Shown here piece after piece: positions 28,901 to 42,050 of a DNA stretch of 64,000 nucleotides. Source of the DNA: Larus michahellis (taxonomy: Eukaryota > Chordata > Aves > Charadriiformes > Laridae); the NCBI RefSeq assembly GCF_964199755.1, contig NC_133900.1:79902727-79966726 (forward strand), read 5' to 3'. Below the pieces are notes generated by a model that was not told where the DNA came from, did no database searches, and saw only the letters and a program-made list of their open reading frames with translations. Each line of letters opens with the position of its first letter. Position 1 is the first letter of the stretch. The position numbers and the translations under genes were made by a program.

Positions 28901-31900
28901 GCATGTATTTTGCTTAGGCAGAGGCATAAAAACTGAGGGCATGCTTTTGCTCTTGAGCTGTTTTTTTCTCTTCTGTCTCTCTATACAGTTTCTGTATGGT
29001 TTGGAAGCTCAGTTTTGAAACTAAAATTCAATTAAGGAGGAGTAATTAGGCAAATTTCTATAAGACTTGTGCCTTTCCACATAGGTCCTCAAATACAGGC
29101 ATATACTCCCAGAAAGTAAGGATGGAAATAAAATTTAAATAAAAATAATAGGAGGCAATTTTAGGGACTTCGTATCTTAAAACAACTGTACAAGCAGTAA
29201 ATCATCACTACAAATGGTTGTTTTTTCACAGCAAAGGGTGCATCCGATGACTGTATCATGGTTTTTCTTCTACGTTATCCAATAATCAATCCCAACTGCT
29301 GCAATTGTATCCCTTGTTCATAGCTACAGTGAATGGATCTATCGCCTGAAAACCGCCGTCATAAGCAGTTTGCCGTTTGCCAGTCTCTTGGGTCACTCTC
29401 CTCCTGTTATTCACAGTAGTCACTTAGGTCACACGGTGCTTTTTTTGCTGTCTCGCTGGGTGACTTGAATTTTTTTAAACAGGAGGATAATAAAGAACGA
29501 CAGGCAATAATTAAGAGCAAATGCCGTTGTGCCTACTAGCTATTTTGAATGTGAGAATCAGATATGTTTGAACTAATTTACATTCTGAAGACTTCATAAG
29601 CTACACGGATTTCAATTACACCTTTTTACCTGAGGAGACAGAATATATTGTCTAGTCTTTGGAAAATATTTATTCCTACTTAGGATTAACCTGTAGATAG
29701 AAAGTCTACCAGATATTACTTTTTGTACAAGAGAAGCATGACTAACATTATTTTTCCCTTCAGGAATCCTGTACTCGGTAGAATCATGTTCTCGAGGTAC
29801 CGTGAAGTCTGTGCTGCTCAGTGACACTCTTCACCCTTAAAGATCTTCCTTCTAATTAAACTTTATATTAACAACTGAATGCAGACAGGTTTTCCTGCTT
29901 TCAATTACACCAAGTTAGTAATTCAATGGCTACATGCACATTAATTTACCTAGAAACTTAATGGAATTTGCCTACCCAGTTTCAATTGATACTCACATTC
30001 TCAGGGCTGTGCTGAAACTCCATTCACATTCCATATATTCTTGCCTGGTGAAAAAATAGTTGCACATGCATGTGATTGCCTCTTTGGATCCCTTTCAAAG
30101 CCTTCTTTAGGAATCTGAATACGCCCTTCTGTGGGAAAAACTGCAGAGGCAAAAAAAAGGAATGTAAAAAACTTTTTAAGACCGTCCTTCCTCCCAGAAG
30201 TTTCTCAGAACTTGATTGAGGGCTTTGGATACAAGGGATCCTAAAAGAGCAGGAAGGATCAAAGCCCCCAGCATCAAAATATTTTGGTTTCACCTTTCAC
30301 TGCACCTCCTACTTACAGCCATTGGTGTAGAAACAGTAAGGCGCAAGGAGGCAGGAGATGCAGCTCTGGGAAAGATGTTTGAATGGGAAGTCCGCCGTGG
30401 AGGGAGCCTGGCAGAAAGGTTATCTAAGTCGCGCTATTTTTCTGCTTTGATCCCTGCTGGGAAAATACGCACCTTTCATTTTCTCAATGTCTGGCATCCC
30501 GGAGAAATTGCAGAGTATCTGAAACTACAAAAGAATCGTGTGATCTATACGTACACGCACACAACCATGCTCAAACACACTGAGAGCATAAATCAGCAGA
30601 CACTCCGAGTGATTCATTCACTGCGAAATCACACTCTGCCAAATCAATGAGTTACTGCTGGGTAACCGAAGGTAGATTTCACTCATCGTGGACGATTCAC
30701 ATCTATTGTGTTTGGCAGCATTTTGTCAACGGGTGATTGAAAAAAAATGATTGTGTATTACGTGTGAAAAGTATTGTAAACATCCCAGACTACAATGTGG
30801 AAGATATCTTTAAAATTTTAGGTTTGAACCACCGCGTTCTGGGCACAGTGAAAGAAGTCAATGCATTTGGTGGTTGCATTAAATTTTTCATTAGAAAAGT
30901 AGGTTTATTTTATGCTTCCTTGTATAGCTAGATCAAAGCAGCCCATGATGTGCCTCATGACTCTAAATAATATTATGTCTGTCCCCAAGGTCTTCGCATA
31001 TCCCAAGGGAATTGGCAATATACATCAATTGCTGTATAGGTGCAACATATAATAAATGGATCTCGGTGCACTAGCTATTATAAATTATAGCTCCTCATGT
31101 TTTACTGATCAGTATGAGAGCATCTGTATTGACTCACAAATGATGCTCAGGGAAGTGCATACATGTTCTACCTGCTTATGAGCTGAATTACTGAAAAGCC
31201 CTTGAAAGACAAGAGCTTCTCAGACCCTACATAGCATAAATAACTACAAAGAGGTCAGACGTGGCACGCTTTAACCTCTTTCCTGGTGCTTGAACTGTAG
31301 GTGTTTGTGTTTTTGCATTTGGAAGGAATGGAGAAAAAACAAACAACTGTTCATACATTGCTATTAATCATTTACAGTGAAGTAACTATCCCACATTTGT
31401 ATGAGCTAAATCTATCCAATGTGCAATTAATTAGATGTGAGGATCAAAGCTCCCTGTTCCTTTTGATGTATTATTTTTATAAGATATTTTTAAATGTTCT
31501 GTCTTTTCTTTTTATGCCAGCAAAGAATAATAGAATGGCATGTGACATGTGAACATAGATGTTCACACTGAGTTAATACAACACATGCAGAGGTTGAAGC
31601 TAAACAAGAAATTTTGCACTAATTTATTCCTTATGTAATTTACAGAAAATTATGCCAAAGAAGACAATTCAGAAGGACATACTTTTATTTCTATGGACTT
31701 AGTTCATGGGTTAGGATTATCAAGGCAATTTAAAGGACGAAGGTGCTCAGCATGAAAATTAAATAAACAGTTGGATGTTCGTGTAATCTCTGGGGCTTTT
31801 TTTGCCAAGGAACTTAAAAAATAACAGCTTTATTGCTATCCCATCTTTTTAATATCAAGGAAAGGGCACATTGGTGCAAGTGGTTCTCATTACGTGCTTG

Positions 31901-32030
31901 GAATATGATTACAGAAAATCCCTTCATGGCAATTCTTGTTTTGCAGGCCGGGGTGGGGTGTTTGGAGGGCAGACAGTCCTGGGACTATCTGATTTAAGAA
32001 CAATCTCTTTCTACCTTTGTTACTAAAAGT
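22996..32030. other. Intergenic DNA, no gene supported
   Basis: AT-rich sequence without recognisable exons. Open frames of up to about 144 codons (for example around 30.2-30.65 kb plus and 24.48-24.86 kb minus) match no family I know and look like chance ORFs. Short segments near 25.88 kb and 28.55 kb contain phrases (ggcccagatcc and gggtgaaattcaacctggtgta) that resemble decayed old amniote interspersed repeats. Confidence 0.55.
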
Positions 32031-32034
32031 AGAA

Positions 32035-32130
32035 TATAAGGATGGTCATAATGGGTCCATCTGGCCCAGTATCCTGTGCTCTAACCATGGACCACAGAGA
32101 TGTTTATGGAAGAATATTAACAGCAGGTAA
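32035..32130. repeat. Possible ancient interspersed repeat fragment
   Basis: The phrase gggtccatctggcccagta followed by tcctgt (about 32054-32080) resembles a conserved block found in old reptile and bird dispersed repeats. It lies immediately before the 5' end of the CR1 at 32.14 kb but does not look like CR1 sequence. The family cannot be assigned by eye. Confidence 0.3.
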
Positions 32131-32329
32131 CAGCTGAATGTCTGGGCCCAGAGAGTGGTGGCCAGTGGCACAAAGTCCAACTGGAGGTGAATCCGTGTAT
32201 CCCCCAGAGGCTGACACTGGGGCCAACACTGTTTAACACATTCATTAATGTGTCACCTGGACAATCCTCAGGTGAGGAGAGGCTGAGAGCTGGGACTGCT
32301 CTGTCTGGAGAAGAGAAGGTTCAGGGGGA

Positions 32330-32339
32330 ATCTTATCAG
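32330..32339 (+). repeat. Target-site duplication, left copy (ATCTTATCAG)
   Basis: The 10-bp word ATCTTATCAG ends directly before the inserted CR1 3' end (AGAATCACAGAATGG). It is repeated exactly at 32496-32505 on the other side of the insert. In the host CR1 this word occurs only once, just before the gtgtataaata block. Confidence 0.8.
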
Positions 32340-32495
32340 AGAATCACAGAATGGTCGGGGTTGGAAGGGACCTTTGGAGATCATCTCATCCAACCCCCCT
32401 GTCAAATCAGGATCACCCAGAGCAGGTTGCACAGGAACACATCCAGGAGGGTTTTGAATATCTCCAGAGACAGAGACTCCACCAGCTCTCTGGGC
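32340..32495 (-). mobile_element. CR1 LINE 3' end (copy E), inserted inside copy D
   Basis: The plus strand starts with AGAATCACAGAATGG and ggttggaagggacc, which is the reverse complement of a CR1 3' terminus. It continues through cccagagcaggttgcacagg to ccaccagctctctgggc, the reverse complement of the CR1 3'-terminal ORF/UTR region. The insert is 156 bp, strongly 5'-truncated, opposite in orientation to its host element, and bounded by the 10-bp repeat ATCTTATCAG. Confidence 0.88.
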
Positions 32496-32505
32496 ATCTT
32501 ATCAG
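32496..32505 (+). repeat. Target-site duplication, right copy (ATCTTATCAG)
   Basis: Exact second copy of the word at 32330-32339. It marks the 5' side of the minus-strand insert and the resumption of the host CR1. Confidence 0.8.
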
Positions 32506-32822
32506 TGTATATAAATATCATACTAGAGGGAAAGAACGTGAGGGATCCTGACTCCAATCAGTGGTGCCCAGCGACAGGACAAAAGGCAGCGGGAACAAAC
32601 AAAAACAACTGAAATTCCCTCTGAACACAAGAAACACTTTTTTACAGTGAGGATTGTCAAATACTGGCATGGGTTTGCCCAGAGAGGTCATGGAGTCTCC
32701 ATCCTTGTAGATATTCAAAACACAAATGGACCCAGTCCCAGGCAACCAGCTGTAGCTGGTTAGACTGGATGATCGCAAGTCCCCTTCAACCACTCCGAGA
32801 CTCTGTGTGATTCGGTGACAAT

Positions 32823-35800
32823 AGGAATGCCTAGGGAAAAACATTAACATAAGGTAAGCACATAGAGATATTTCCCCTGAACACTCATCCAACACTTTGC
32901 CTTGAGACTTTCTTTCAGCCAGAAGTGGTGTTTTGATATTTAACAGAACAGTCATAAATTTCACAGTTTCCCATAAAATTGTTCTCTCTTTCTTTCTTCT
33001 ACCATTCAACCAATGATTAAATAGTTAACGCTCTGGAGAGGCACTAATTTCAGCCTGTCTGCAGACTCACAAGAACCACCGAATTATTTCAGACTGATAT
33101 TTTGAATATTATCCCTGTAATCTGTAAATGTGTTTATGGCCTAATATCCTTCACAGATGTGGACAGATAGAGTTCCGTGGCAACTCACCATTCGCATTCA
33201 CTTTTTGAATGAGGTAAGTGCTTAATTTAGTATGGCACTTCTGAAAACTATATGTATTTAACTGCATTTTCTGTCACACAAATTACCTTTGGACACCAGT
33301 TCCTGATATCTTAGATAATAGCATACTTGAAGGTGACACATAGGAAATTGCGCCTAGTTGCTATCTTTGCATATTTCCTTTTTAAATTACATCATAAGTA
33401 GTACTTGATATTGCCCTAACTTCGTGTCAATAACACCTAATCTACTAAATCTCTTCAGGGTCTTTTATAGCACAGCTAAACTTAATCAACCTGCTAGCTT
33501 GTGATTTTTTTCACGCAAATGTTCTTATTTCAAGAAAATTTTCATGGAATCTAAAAAAATCCATAGGGATTAATACAGAATAACTCTTGAGTAGCCATAT
33601 CTTGAGATACAGGTCCTCAGATGGCTGATGAGAGCTGCTTTTTGCTCTCCATTCTTGGCTTTTTTTGAATGATGTCACCCTTTAAGTCTTCAGCTCCCGA
33701 ACCAGCAGTAACAGCTAAAGAAGGTATAGCAACATGCAGTTTGTTCTGATGTTGTCTCATATGAAATGTTAATTATTGTTGTTCTGACTGTATTGACCTA
33801 TTTTTGGTGCCTCAATATTTCACAGCTAATAATTTCAAACATGGCCTTTAGGTGCTTGAATATCAATAGTACTGGGTGAAATTTTGGCATCGAAGTAATT
33901 TTAAAATAGGACTTGGGCATGTTAATAAAAGCTCTCCTTTGTGTTTCTCTTCCTCGGGTATGAAATGAACAGACTAAAACCTTCTAACCACAAAGGGTTG
34001 TTATAAAAAGAAACACATTGAAATTGTGAAGTAAACAATGGTTATATGATAATGTAAGATGGTAGTTACATAGACTCTTAGCACTGGATTTTGAGATAGA
34101 TCAATGATACACGACAGTTCCACGCTAAAATGACTTATACTAGAGGGATCACTTTGCTATCCTTTTTACTTTTCTTCTGCAAAAGAAATTAAGCTAAAAT
34201 GCCATTAGCTTCTGTGTGCTACTGAACTGCATTTATTTTACCTAATTAACCAATGAATTTGAAAGTTCAGCTCTTAAATCCTGCTGTTTTCAGTCAGATA
34301 AAGGAAATACCCAAAATGTGAGCTTCCCTTGCCCAGGTAACCTTCTTCTATCCTATATGTTCTCTAAAAAGATTCAGGAGTCTTGTACAATGGTCAGAGA
34401 GTCAATTCATCTGGATTCTGAGGGCAACAAAGTGCGTTTCATGGCCCTGGATCTAGAAAAAATAATGCCATGGGAGAGGTCGAAATGAACTAGCTGGAAA
34501 TGGGCTCCTCAATAATTTGAAGGTCTTGTTCATATTCGTCACATCCAAAAAATACATTTTGTCAAAGCAGACAGAATATATCAACCCAGATGTGATTAAA
34601 AGAACCAAATGAAAACTGCTTACAGAGTAAAATACCAACTCCTTAAGCCAATAGGCATGCCCAGGCTGACCAGTTAATCCTTACCAATAACTACTTTTCT
34701 TACGGGGCCACTGAGTGTCAGAGTGGTGGCAATGAATCCTTGTCCTTGTTTCCTGCGTGTCCCCTAGCACTAACAAAAACATTTGTGTTCTGAAATCAGT
34801 TGCAAAGCTTTCCTCACCGGCACTCTGGTGTTTTCTTCCTCTCAGTTCATTTCTCCTAAGTCATTTCTACACCTCCGTGGCAGAGACATGGAGGAAATCA
34901 CGGAGGGATCCTGTTTTAGCACTTTAGGATAGAGGATCATTTGCAAATTCCATTTAACGTGTTGTTACTTTTACAAACATTCTCATATTGCCATCTGCAA
35001 ATTCACAATGCGGCACAGCACACTGAAAATTATTTCAAAGGACAGCCATCCCCTGACATTCTTCAAATATGTGGCTTAAGGACATGAATTGTTCAATTAT
35101 TGAAATGTCTAGTAAGCCTCTTGATTTATTTGAACTCACCGGACCACAGTGTCAGCCTCTCCCATACATGTTGTAAAATAACTAGTTAAAATTCTTCTGA
35201 ACCAACCCCAAAAGTCTCCTTTGTTTACAGTAACCCTGACAATGGTTCGTTTGCTGACAGTCATACCTAGGCCTCTCCAGCTGACCCGCACAGTCTCGCT
35301 GCTTCTGAAGACTTCTCGTCACCACTTTGTACCTGTCTATTTTGCTTACATGCACACACTATGAATACTCCAGAGCAGGATTTTTTTACTATGTACACAG
35401 AATACAAAAAAAATTTGCCCCTGAAAGCATTAGCAAAGAATCTAGGCCCTATTTATAGTAATACTTGATAACAGCAACAATAATACACTTTAAACATTTA
35501 TGTGTCTTTGTGGAGTAGAGATCATTAGATGCTATTGAAAGGAAGAGGCAACAGTAACATATGTTGTGAATTTGACCAAGAAACAAAGTGCATTTAAATA
35601 AAAGATGAAGAAAGCGAGTTCTTAATTTTCTGTAGTTTTGTGGGGAAAAAAAATCAAAGAAAGCAAAGGGGGGTTTTGCAAAAAAAAAAAGAAAAAAAAG
35701 CATTCTTGACACTTCCATTGTAAGGGGGAGCATGCTTTTCATACTTTTGTCTGTCTTTCTACTATTGTGCCTGTTTCAAAATATATAATAACTAGTGAAA

Positions 35801-36090
35801 GGGTCATCATGGTATTACGAAGCCAAACAAAATGTTTATTTAATAGCAGAATGAAATGCACACATAAACAAACTATGGAGGTCTCACTTAGACTAGACGA
35901 TATCACACAGACCATATTTCAAGATCTTAACTAAAGGGAAAAAGCAGTTACAAAAAGATCAGTCATGGGCTAACTGTGTTACTTTTTAATAACTGCCTAA
36001 TTCACAACTGGAAATCTGAAAGGTGTCTTCTTAACAAAATAAATCATGAGAAAGTTTCCCTTGGGGTTGTGTGTGCCATTTTCCTGAATT
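32823..36090. other. Intergenic DNA, no gene supported
   Basis: AT-rich unique sequence. There is an A-rich run at about 35640-35700, and no supported ORF or RNA gene. Confidence 0.6.
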
Positions 36091-37705
36091 TCATAGAACC
36101 GTAGAAAGGTCTTGGTAGGAAGGGACCTTTTAAAGGCCATCTACTCCAACCCCCCTGCAATGAGCAGGGACATCTTCAACTAGATCAGGTTGCTCAGAGC
36201 CCCGTCCAACCTGACCTTGAAGGTTTCCAGGGATGGGGCATCTACCACCTCTATGGGCAACCTGGGCCAGTGTCTCACCACCCTCAGCATAAAAAATTTT
36301 TTCCTTATACCTAGTACAAATCTTTCCTCTTTTAGTTTAAAACCATTACCCCTTGTCTTATCACGACAGGTCCTGCTAAAAAGTTTGTCACTATCTTTCT
36401 TATAAGCCCCCTTTAGGTACTGGAAGGCCACAATAAGATCTTCCTGGAGCCTTCTCTTCTCCAGGCTGAACCCCCCCAGCTCTCTCAGCCTGTCCTCATA
36501 GGAGAGCTGCTCCAGCCCTCTGAGCATCTCCGTGGCCTCCTCTGGCCCCGCTCCAACAGCTCCGTGTCCTTCTGCTGTTGGTGCCCCAGAGCTGGAGGCA
36601 GCACTGCAGGGGGGTCTCCCCAGAGCGGAGCAGAGGGGCAGAATCCCCCCCTCGCCCTGCTGCCCACGCTGCTGGGGATGCAGCCCAGGCTGCGGGGGGT
36701 CTCTGGGCTGTGAGCGCACGTTGCCGGCTCACGTCCAGCTTTTCACCCCCCAGCATCCCCAAGTCCTTCTCGGCAGGGCTGCTCTCCATCCCTCCATCCC
36801 CAGCCTGTGCTGATACCGGGGGTTGTCCTGACCCAGGGGCAGGACCCTGCACTTGGCCTTGTTGGACCTCACACGGGCCCACTTCTCCAGCCTGCCCAGG
36901 TCCCTCTGGGTGGCATCCCTTCCCTCAGGCATGTCAACCACACCACTCAGGTTGATGTCATCAGCAAACTGGCTCAAGGTGTGCTCAATCACACTATCTG
37001 TCATTGATGAAGTTATTGAACAGTACTGGTCCCAACACAGACCCCTGAGGGACACCACTTGTCACCAACCTCCCTCTGGACATTGAGCCATCAATCGCTA
37101 CCCTCTGTCTGGATGTGACAATCCAACCAATTCCTCATCCATTGAACAGTCCACCCATCAAAGCCATATCTCTCCAATATAGAGAGAAGGATGTTGTGAC
37201 GGACCATGACAAAGGCCTCACAGAAGTCCAGATAGACAACAGATGTAGCTCTTCCCTTGTCCAGTGATATAGTCACTCCATCATAGAAGGTCACTAGGTT
37301 GGTCAGGCAGGACTTGCCTTTGGTGAAGCCGTGCTGGCTCTCTCAAATCACCTCCCTGTCCTCCATGTGCCTTAGCAGAGCTTCTCGGAGGATCTGTTCC
37401 ATGATCTTGCTGGGCCCAGAGGTGATGCTGACGGGGCAGTAGTTCCCAGGGTCCTCCTTTCTACTCTTTTTAAAAATGGGTGCAATGTTTCCCTTTTTCC
37501 AGTCACCGGGGACTTCATCTGACTGCCATGACTTTTCAAATATGATGGAGAGTGGCTTGGCAACTACATCAGCCAATTCCCTCTGGGATGCATCTCATCA
37601 GGTCCCATAGACTTCTGTATGTTCGGGTTCCTCAGGTTGGTCACGAACCTTATCTTCTCTTCCAGTGGGAGGGCTTTGCTCCCCCAGTCCCTACCATGCA
37701 GTCCA
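36091..37705 (-). mobile_element. CR1 LINE, 5'-truncated, about 1.6 kb (copy B)
   Basis: This is the longest CR1 copy in the window. Its 3' end is at the left (TCATAGAACCGTAGAAAG, then ggaagggacctttt). The minus strand then reads, broken into several frames, the CR1 ORF2 from within the RT to its C-terminus. Around 37343-37576 the reading includes [17 protein letters not shown] and [18 protein letters not shown]. Around 37091-37294 it includes YLDFCEAF. Around 36729-37058 it includes [10 protein letters not shown], the RT catalytic FADD box encoded at 36957-36968, and around 36180-36719 the C-terminal GPEEATEMLRGLEQL and SLEKRRLQ. Several frameshifts and stops make it dead. The 37168-37680 part is nearly identical to copy A, so both belong to the same or sister CR1 subfamilies. 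The 5' boundary is approximate. Confidence 0.95.
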
Positions 37706-39948
37706 CCCAGTTGAGTGGTGTGGGGAGAGAACATACTTTCATTAAAAATCAGTCTGGATTTTTCTATAGTTTAAGATTACGGTAAACTTCTTTTTGATCA
37801 TGAATTTTGCTTAGGGTCCAATTCTGCAACAGTTGCTTACGTTGAATTTTGCTTATGGAAGCAGTTTTGTTCAGTAGTAGTTAAAGAATTTCTTCTTACA
37901 TTGAACCAGGTATCTTTTAGAAAGAATAATTACTGTCCGTAGTAATCTGTGAATAGTCTGAGAAACTCAAGTCCTTGATGCACAGAGCAAACACGGAGGT
38001 ACGGCAGTACAGGCTTCACTGTATTGCTATTACCCACTTATTTGCATTTTCAGTGAAAATTTTAGTCTTATGATAAAGTCTCTAGAAGTATCCCATTTTT
38101 TCTTCTGAAACTTTAAGTGTGTATAGCATCTTTTTCTGCATCCTAAAGACACATCTACACAGAACTAGATTAATTCACAAACGAATTTCTTGGAGCCAGC
38201 AATGAGCTCTCGGAAGGTAACTACATCCAGCCTCCACTGAAATGGGTCAGCCTCAAGCCAGTGACCTGGCAGTGAAAAATCCATTCCCTCTCCCCTGAGC
38301 ATCCATCATCTCAGATAGCCTTTTTACTCTGTAATTATTTATTTCCACTAAACTCTAAAGTACCCTATGATGCTTGGTGAGATACAGGCAATTTAACTTT
38401 TATATTTGATATTTCATCAAAATGCAGAAAACTCTTTCATGGTCGGAGCTTTTATTCTTCTGTGCAGTGATCTTTGCAATTAGAACACAATTGGAGAAAA
38501 TACAAAAGAAGAAATACAGTCCGCTGTGTGTGAAGATACTCTGGAAAAATATATTAATCAGAACCGAAGGCAGCAGTCTGTGTTGCCGAATATTAGAAAA
38601 AGGACAAAATCTTTGTAACTCGTTTTACAAATACAGTTAACACAACACAGTCAAGTAGTGCTCTGTTATAGCCACTGCAATTTAATTATGTAGAATCTTT
38701 TTTCAATGAGCATATCTGATCTGATCGAAAACACCCATTTTCATCATAAAAAAGGCCAGAACTAAACAAAACCATTTAAATAGCTAATTTTATTTATGCA
38801 ATTAGATAGTTGCACAGTCCTTGTCACCATACAGACCAAGCACTTACTTTAACAATATATTTGACTGTTTAAATCAAGCAAGACAAGAGGACTGGGATGC
38901 AGTAATGCACAATTTCACATAATATAGTTTCTGCCTGCTGCCCCCGGTAATGAAATAAGGAGAAAGAATATTTCAAGTAGTGGAGTAAAAAACTTATCTC
39001 CTGCCAGCTCAAACATAGTTACTCACCAAACATACAAACTTATTCCATTGTTGTGAAAGTAGCGAGTCTTTTGCAGCCTGCGTTTTGTGTTCATTTTGCA
39101 AATGATTATGAGAGAGTTATGGTAGTGACTTCATGAGAAACAGTCACTCAATTGCTTTTGATTCCCTGGCATACTTCAATCCTGACAGGAAAGTAGAGGT
39201 GATAAATTCTTACATTTATTTTATCTGGTTTTCTTTGGGTCATAAATTAAAAATGCTGGTGTATAAATGTTTCTAGCGCAACACATCCTTTCCTTAGCAT
39301 TGTTTTACTCAAATAGTGTCTTGATATCATCAAATATAAAAAAGAAAGAATGATGGGTTTTACAGCAGAAAAATGGTTAAAAAAATAATCTGGATTCACT
39401 GCATTTGTGGGAAGAAAGTTTCAAAACCAAGACCTCCCGAAACAGAAAGGCCTCTTATTTATACTGAGGAAACACTAGATAAGATATTCTGCTGATCTTG
39501 GGCAGATTTTCAGCAGAAGTTCAAATGAACATTCAGTGGAGTGCTCCATTCCTGAACACTTGCAGGAGTAACAGTAATAGGAGGGAAAACTGAGCTGAGA
39601 GAAAAGTCAATAACTTGAGAGCAGAGAAGGAGTTATCATCAAAGCCAGCCTTCCGTCACTCACTCAGATCATGATTCCTGTTACAGTCATGGGATGGTAA
39701 GTACACAGAAAAGTAGTGAGACAGACAGCATTAGCAGAAATATCCTTAAAACCTGTTAAAAAGGGAAAGAGGGGAGGGGAAGACAGAAAATACAAGTAAA
39801 ATGTGAACCAAGGAAAGGCAGGAATAGGTATGATTTTTCTTCAAAATTATTTTATTTGATACAATGCCTTGGAAATGCCAAATGTAAAATTTAAAGCAAC
39901 CTTTTTCCTCATTGTTTTCTCTTAGTAGACTGCTCTTGATTAACCCCT
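37706..39948. other. Intergenic DNA, no gene supported
   Basis: AT-rich sequence with no supported gene. The phrase agggtccaattctgcaac at 37813-37830 resembles an old amniote repeat core. The rest shows nothing I can classify. Confidence 0.55.
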
Positions 39949-40246
39949 TTTTAGCAGGGCCTGTGTCGCGTTGCGATAAGACAAGGGGTAACGTTTTTAA
40001 ACTAAAAAAGGGTAGATTCAGACTAGATAGAAGGAAGAAATTTTTTATGCTGAGGGTGGTGAAGCACTGGCCCAGGCTGCCCAGAGAGGTGGTAGATGCC
40101 CCATCTCTAGAAACCTTCAAGGTCAGGTTGGACGGGGCTCTGAGCAACCTGATCTAGTTGAAGATGTCCCTGCTCATTGCAGGGGGGTTGGACTAGATGG
40201 CCTTTAGAGGTCCCTTCCAACCCAAACTATTCCATGATTTTATGAA
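39949..40246 (+). mobile_element. CR1 LINE 3' end, plus strand (copy C)
   Basis: About 300 bp begins at tagcagggcctgtgtcgcg and encodes on the plus strand the ORF2 C-terminal block [20 protein letters not shown] and [16 protein letters not shown] up to the stop. The CR1 3' UTR follows (gggttggactagatggcct, cccttccaacccaaac) with a degenerate terminal octamer (ccatgattttatga). Over this interval it is the reverse complement of the left ends of copies A and B. It is 5'-truncated, as is usual for CR1. Confidence 0.93.
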
Positions 40247-42050
40247 CTGAAATACATTTTCCTTTGGGTATCAATTAATCAGTTCCTGTTGGATAAAATA
40301 CATATTGACTTATTCTTCTTTCCAGTTTTTGGGCAGCACTGTAATTTATTGAGAATATTGGCACTCGTAGTTTTTGACTCAACAGCCTTGAACAAAGTAT
40401 CTAAAATTCCATCCATAGGTCTGAAAAATTCCATCTCTGCCAGACCTATACAGCTGAATGAATCACTACAAGCATTTATTACTGTCTACGTGTGCTTTCA
40501 AGGTACAAGTAGACCTGACAACATTGGCTAATTGAAAAATCTGCATGAAACATGCAAAAATTGCCTGGTACAATAATAAGTTTGACCATCTCAACTGAAT
40601 GTCACCTCTGCAGCTCGCATAGTACCTCTTCTGAAAGTGAAAATATTTCCTGCTTTCTCTGTCATGCACCATTTGTTGAACTCTACCCAATCTACCTCAC
40701 CAATCTACTTTTTTTCTTCATTCTGCTCCCTGTGGAAGACCTCCTTGGCAGATAGGTCTTTCTACTTAGTTTGAACAAAAGCAAGTTTTTTCTGAAGTTA
40801 AAGAAACTGGTCAGGAATTGAGCATAGGTGGCATACAAGTTCTATTACACAGCTTCAGCTTCTGAGACACTGCCTTTATAAAGATTGGCAATATAAAATA
40901 ATAATACAGTAGAATTTTATTTTAAGGGCAATTCATGCCTGAAGGCATGCTCTATAACTTACTGTAGGTAAGCAGTGATGTTGCAATTACAAACAGAAAA
41001 GGACACAATATATTTCTTGTGAGTGACATATTTATATATGCTTATGATGAGGGAATGGGATATATTGATATTGATTCTTACTTAGATCCTATTTTGATAT
41101 ATGCTTTATTTTACAGACATTGACCTTTATGTGATCCCATTTGTATGAGGGAATGTTTCCACACATTCAGAGTCTTACAATATTGGTTTGAATAAACACT
41201 TCCGCAGTTCATTATTTGGCTAATTTACATAGTAATAACCCTATCTGATGTACCATAACATAGAGTACTAAAGATGGTATAGAGTACTACAGATAATACA
41301 GATACTAGAGCTTAAATATGACATAGCTTTGTTATGGAGGATGGCGTGTTATATTGATCTTGGAGGTTCTGTGAGGCTTTTAATGATTTAGCTATTTAAA
41401 ATAGAGAGCTTTGGGGAAAAAAAAAAGGAGTAAAGAAGGCAACAAACCATGTTCCCAATGTTTATAATGAAAGAGAAACAGAAGTTTTGTGAGTTCTGAA
41501 AGAGTAAGAGAAAAAACAGGTTGTCAAATCCTATTCAGTAATACAGAACACATGGGAAAAAGAAAACAAGTAGATAAGTTTTACACTGAATATATACATT
41601 TAGCATTTTATTTGGAAATTTTGCTTTGGTAACACAATTCCTTCGCATGTACCAGAAAAGAAATGCCAGTTTTATGGGAAGGATTATGATGGAAACTCAG
41701 ATCAGGTAGAGTACTAGGTGGATAGACCTAGACCTTTCTATTACACTAAGCTTCCAAAAAGGATAGTAAATTACCTTCAAATATAGGAAAAGTAAATTTT
41801 GTTAACATTTAAAGTAGAAGACTTGACTTCTTAAGCAGGAAAAAATCCTAGTGAGTAGGATTGACAGAAAAGAAATAAAAAGAGTTCATAAATGATTCTT
41901 CCCCTGCCCTCTGCGCTCTTGTAGGAGGGGTCCTTGTTTCACACGCTGGATTCATTTCAGCTAAATGAGTAATGTTTTGAGAAGTAAAGAACTGTCTGCT
42001 AGTACTCTGGAAACTGCCTTTCTTTCCATAATCCCTGGCAAATAGCTGTG

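Larger units (their letters stand above)
32141..32822 (+). mobile_element. Older CR1 LINE fragment (copy D), split by a younger CR1
   Basis: The left arm (about 32145-32339) matches the CR1 RT-coding region. It has a cagagagtggtg segment, then gtatcccccagaggctgac and ggggccaacactgtttaaca, and after an internal deletion ctggagaagagaaggttcag. The right arm (32496-32822) continues in the same orientation with atcttatcagtgtatataa, a cagtggtgcccag block, a ctctgaacacaagaaacac block, gagaggtcatggagtctcc and a degenerate CR1 3' end (actctgtgtgattcggtga). The two arms are collinear and are interrupted by the 156-bp minus-strand CR1 at 32340-32495. It is heavily mutated and non-functional. Confidence 0.88.

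Noticed and set aside
30216..30650. 144-codon plus-strand ORF
   Set aside because: No similarity that I recognise, no flanking gene structure. Treated as a chance ORF.
36496..36955. Plus- and minus-strand ORFs of up to 128 codons over CR1 copy B
   Set aside because: They are alternative frames of the CR1 body. The real reading is the broken minus-strand ORF2.
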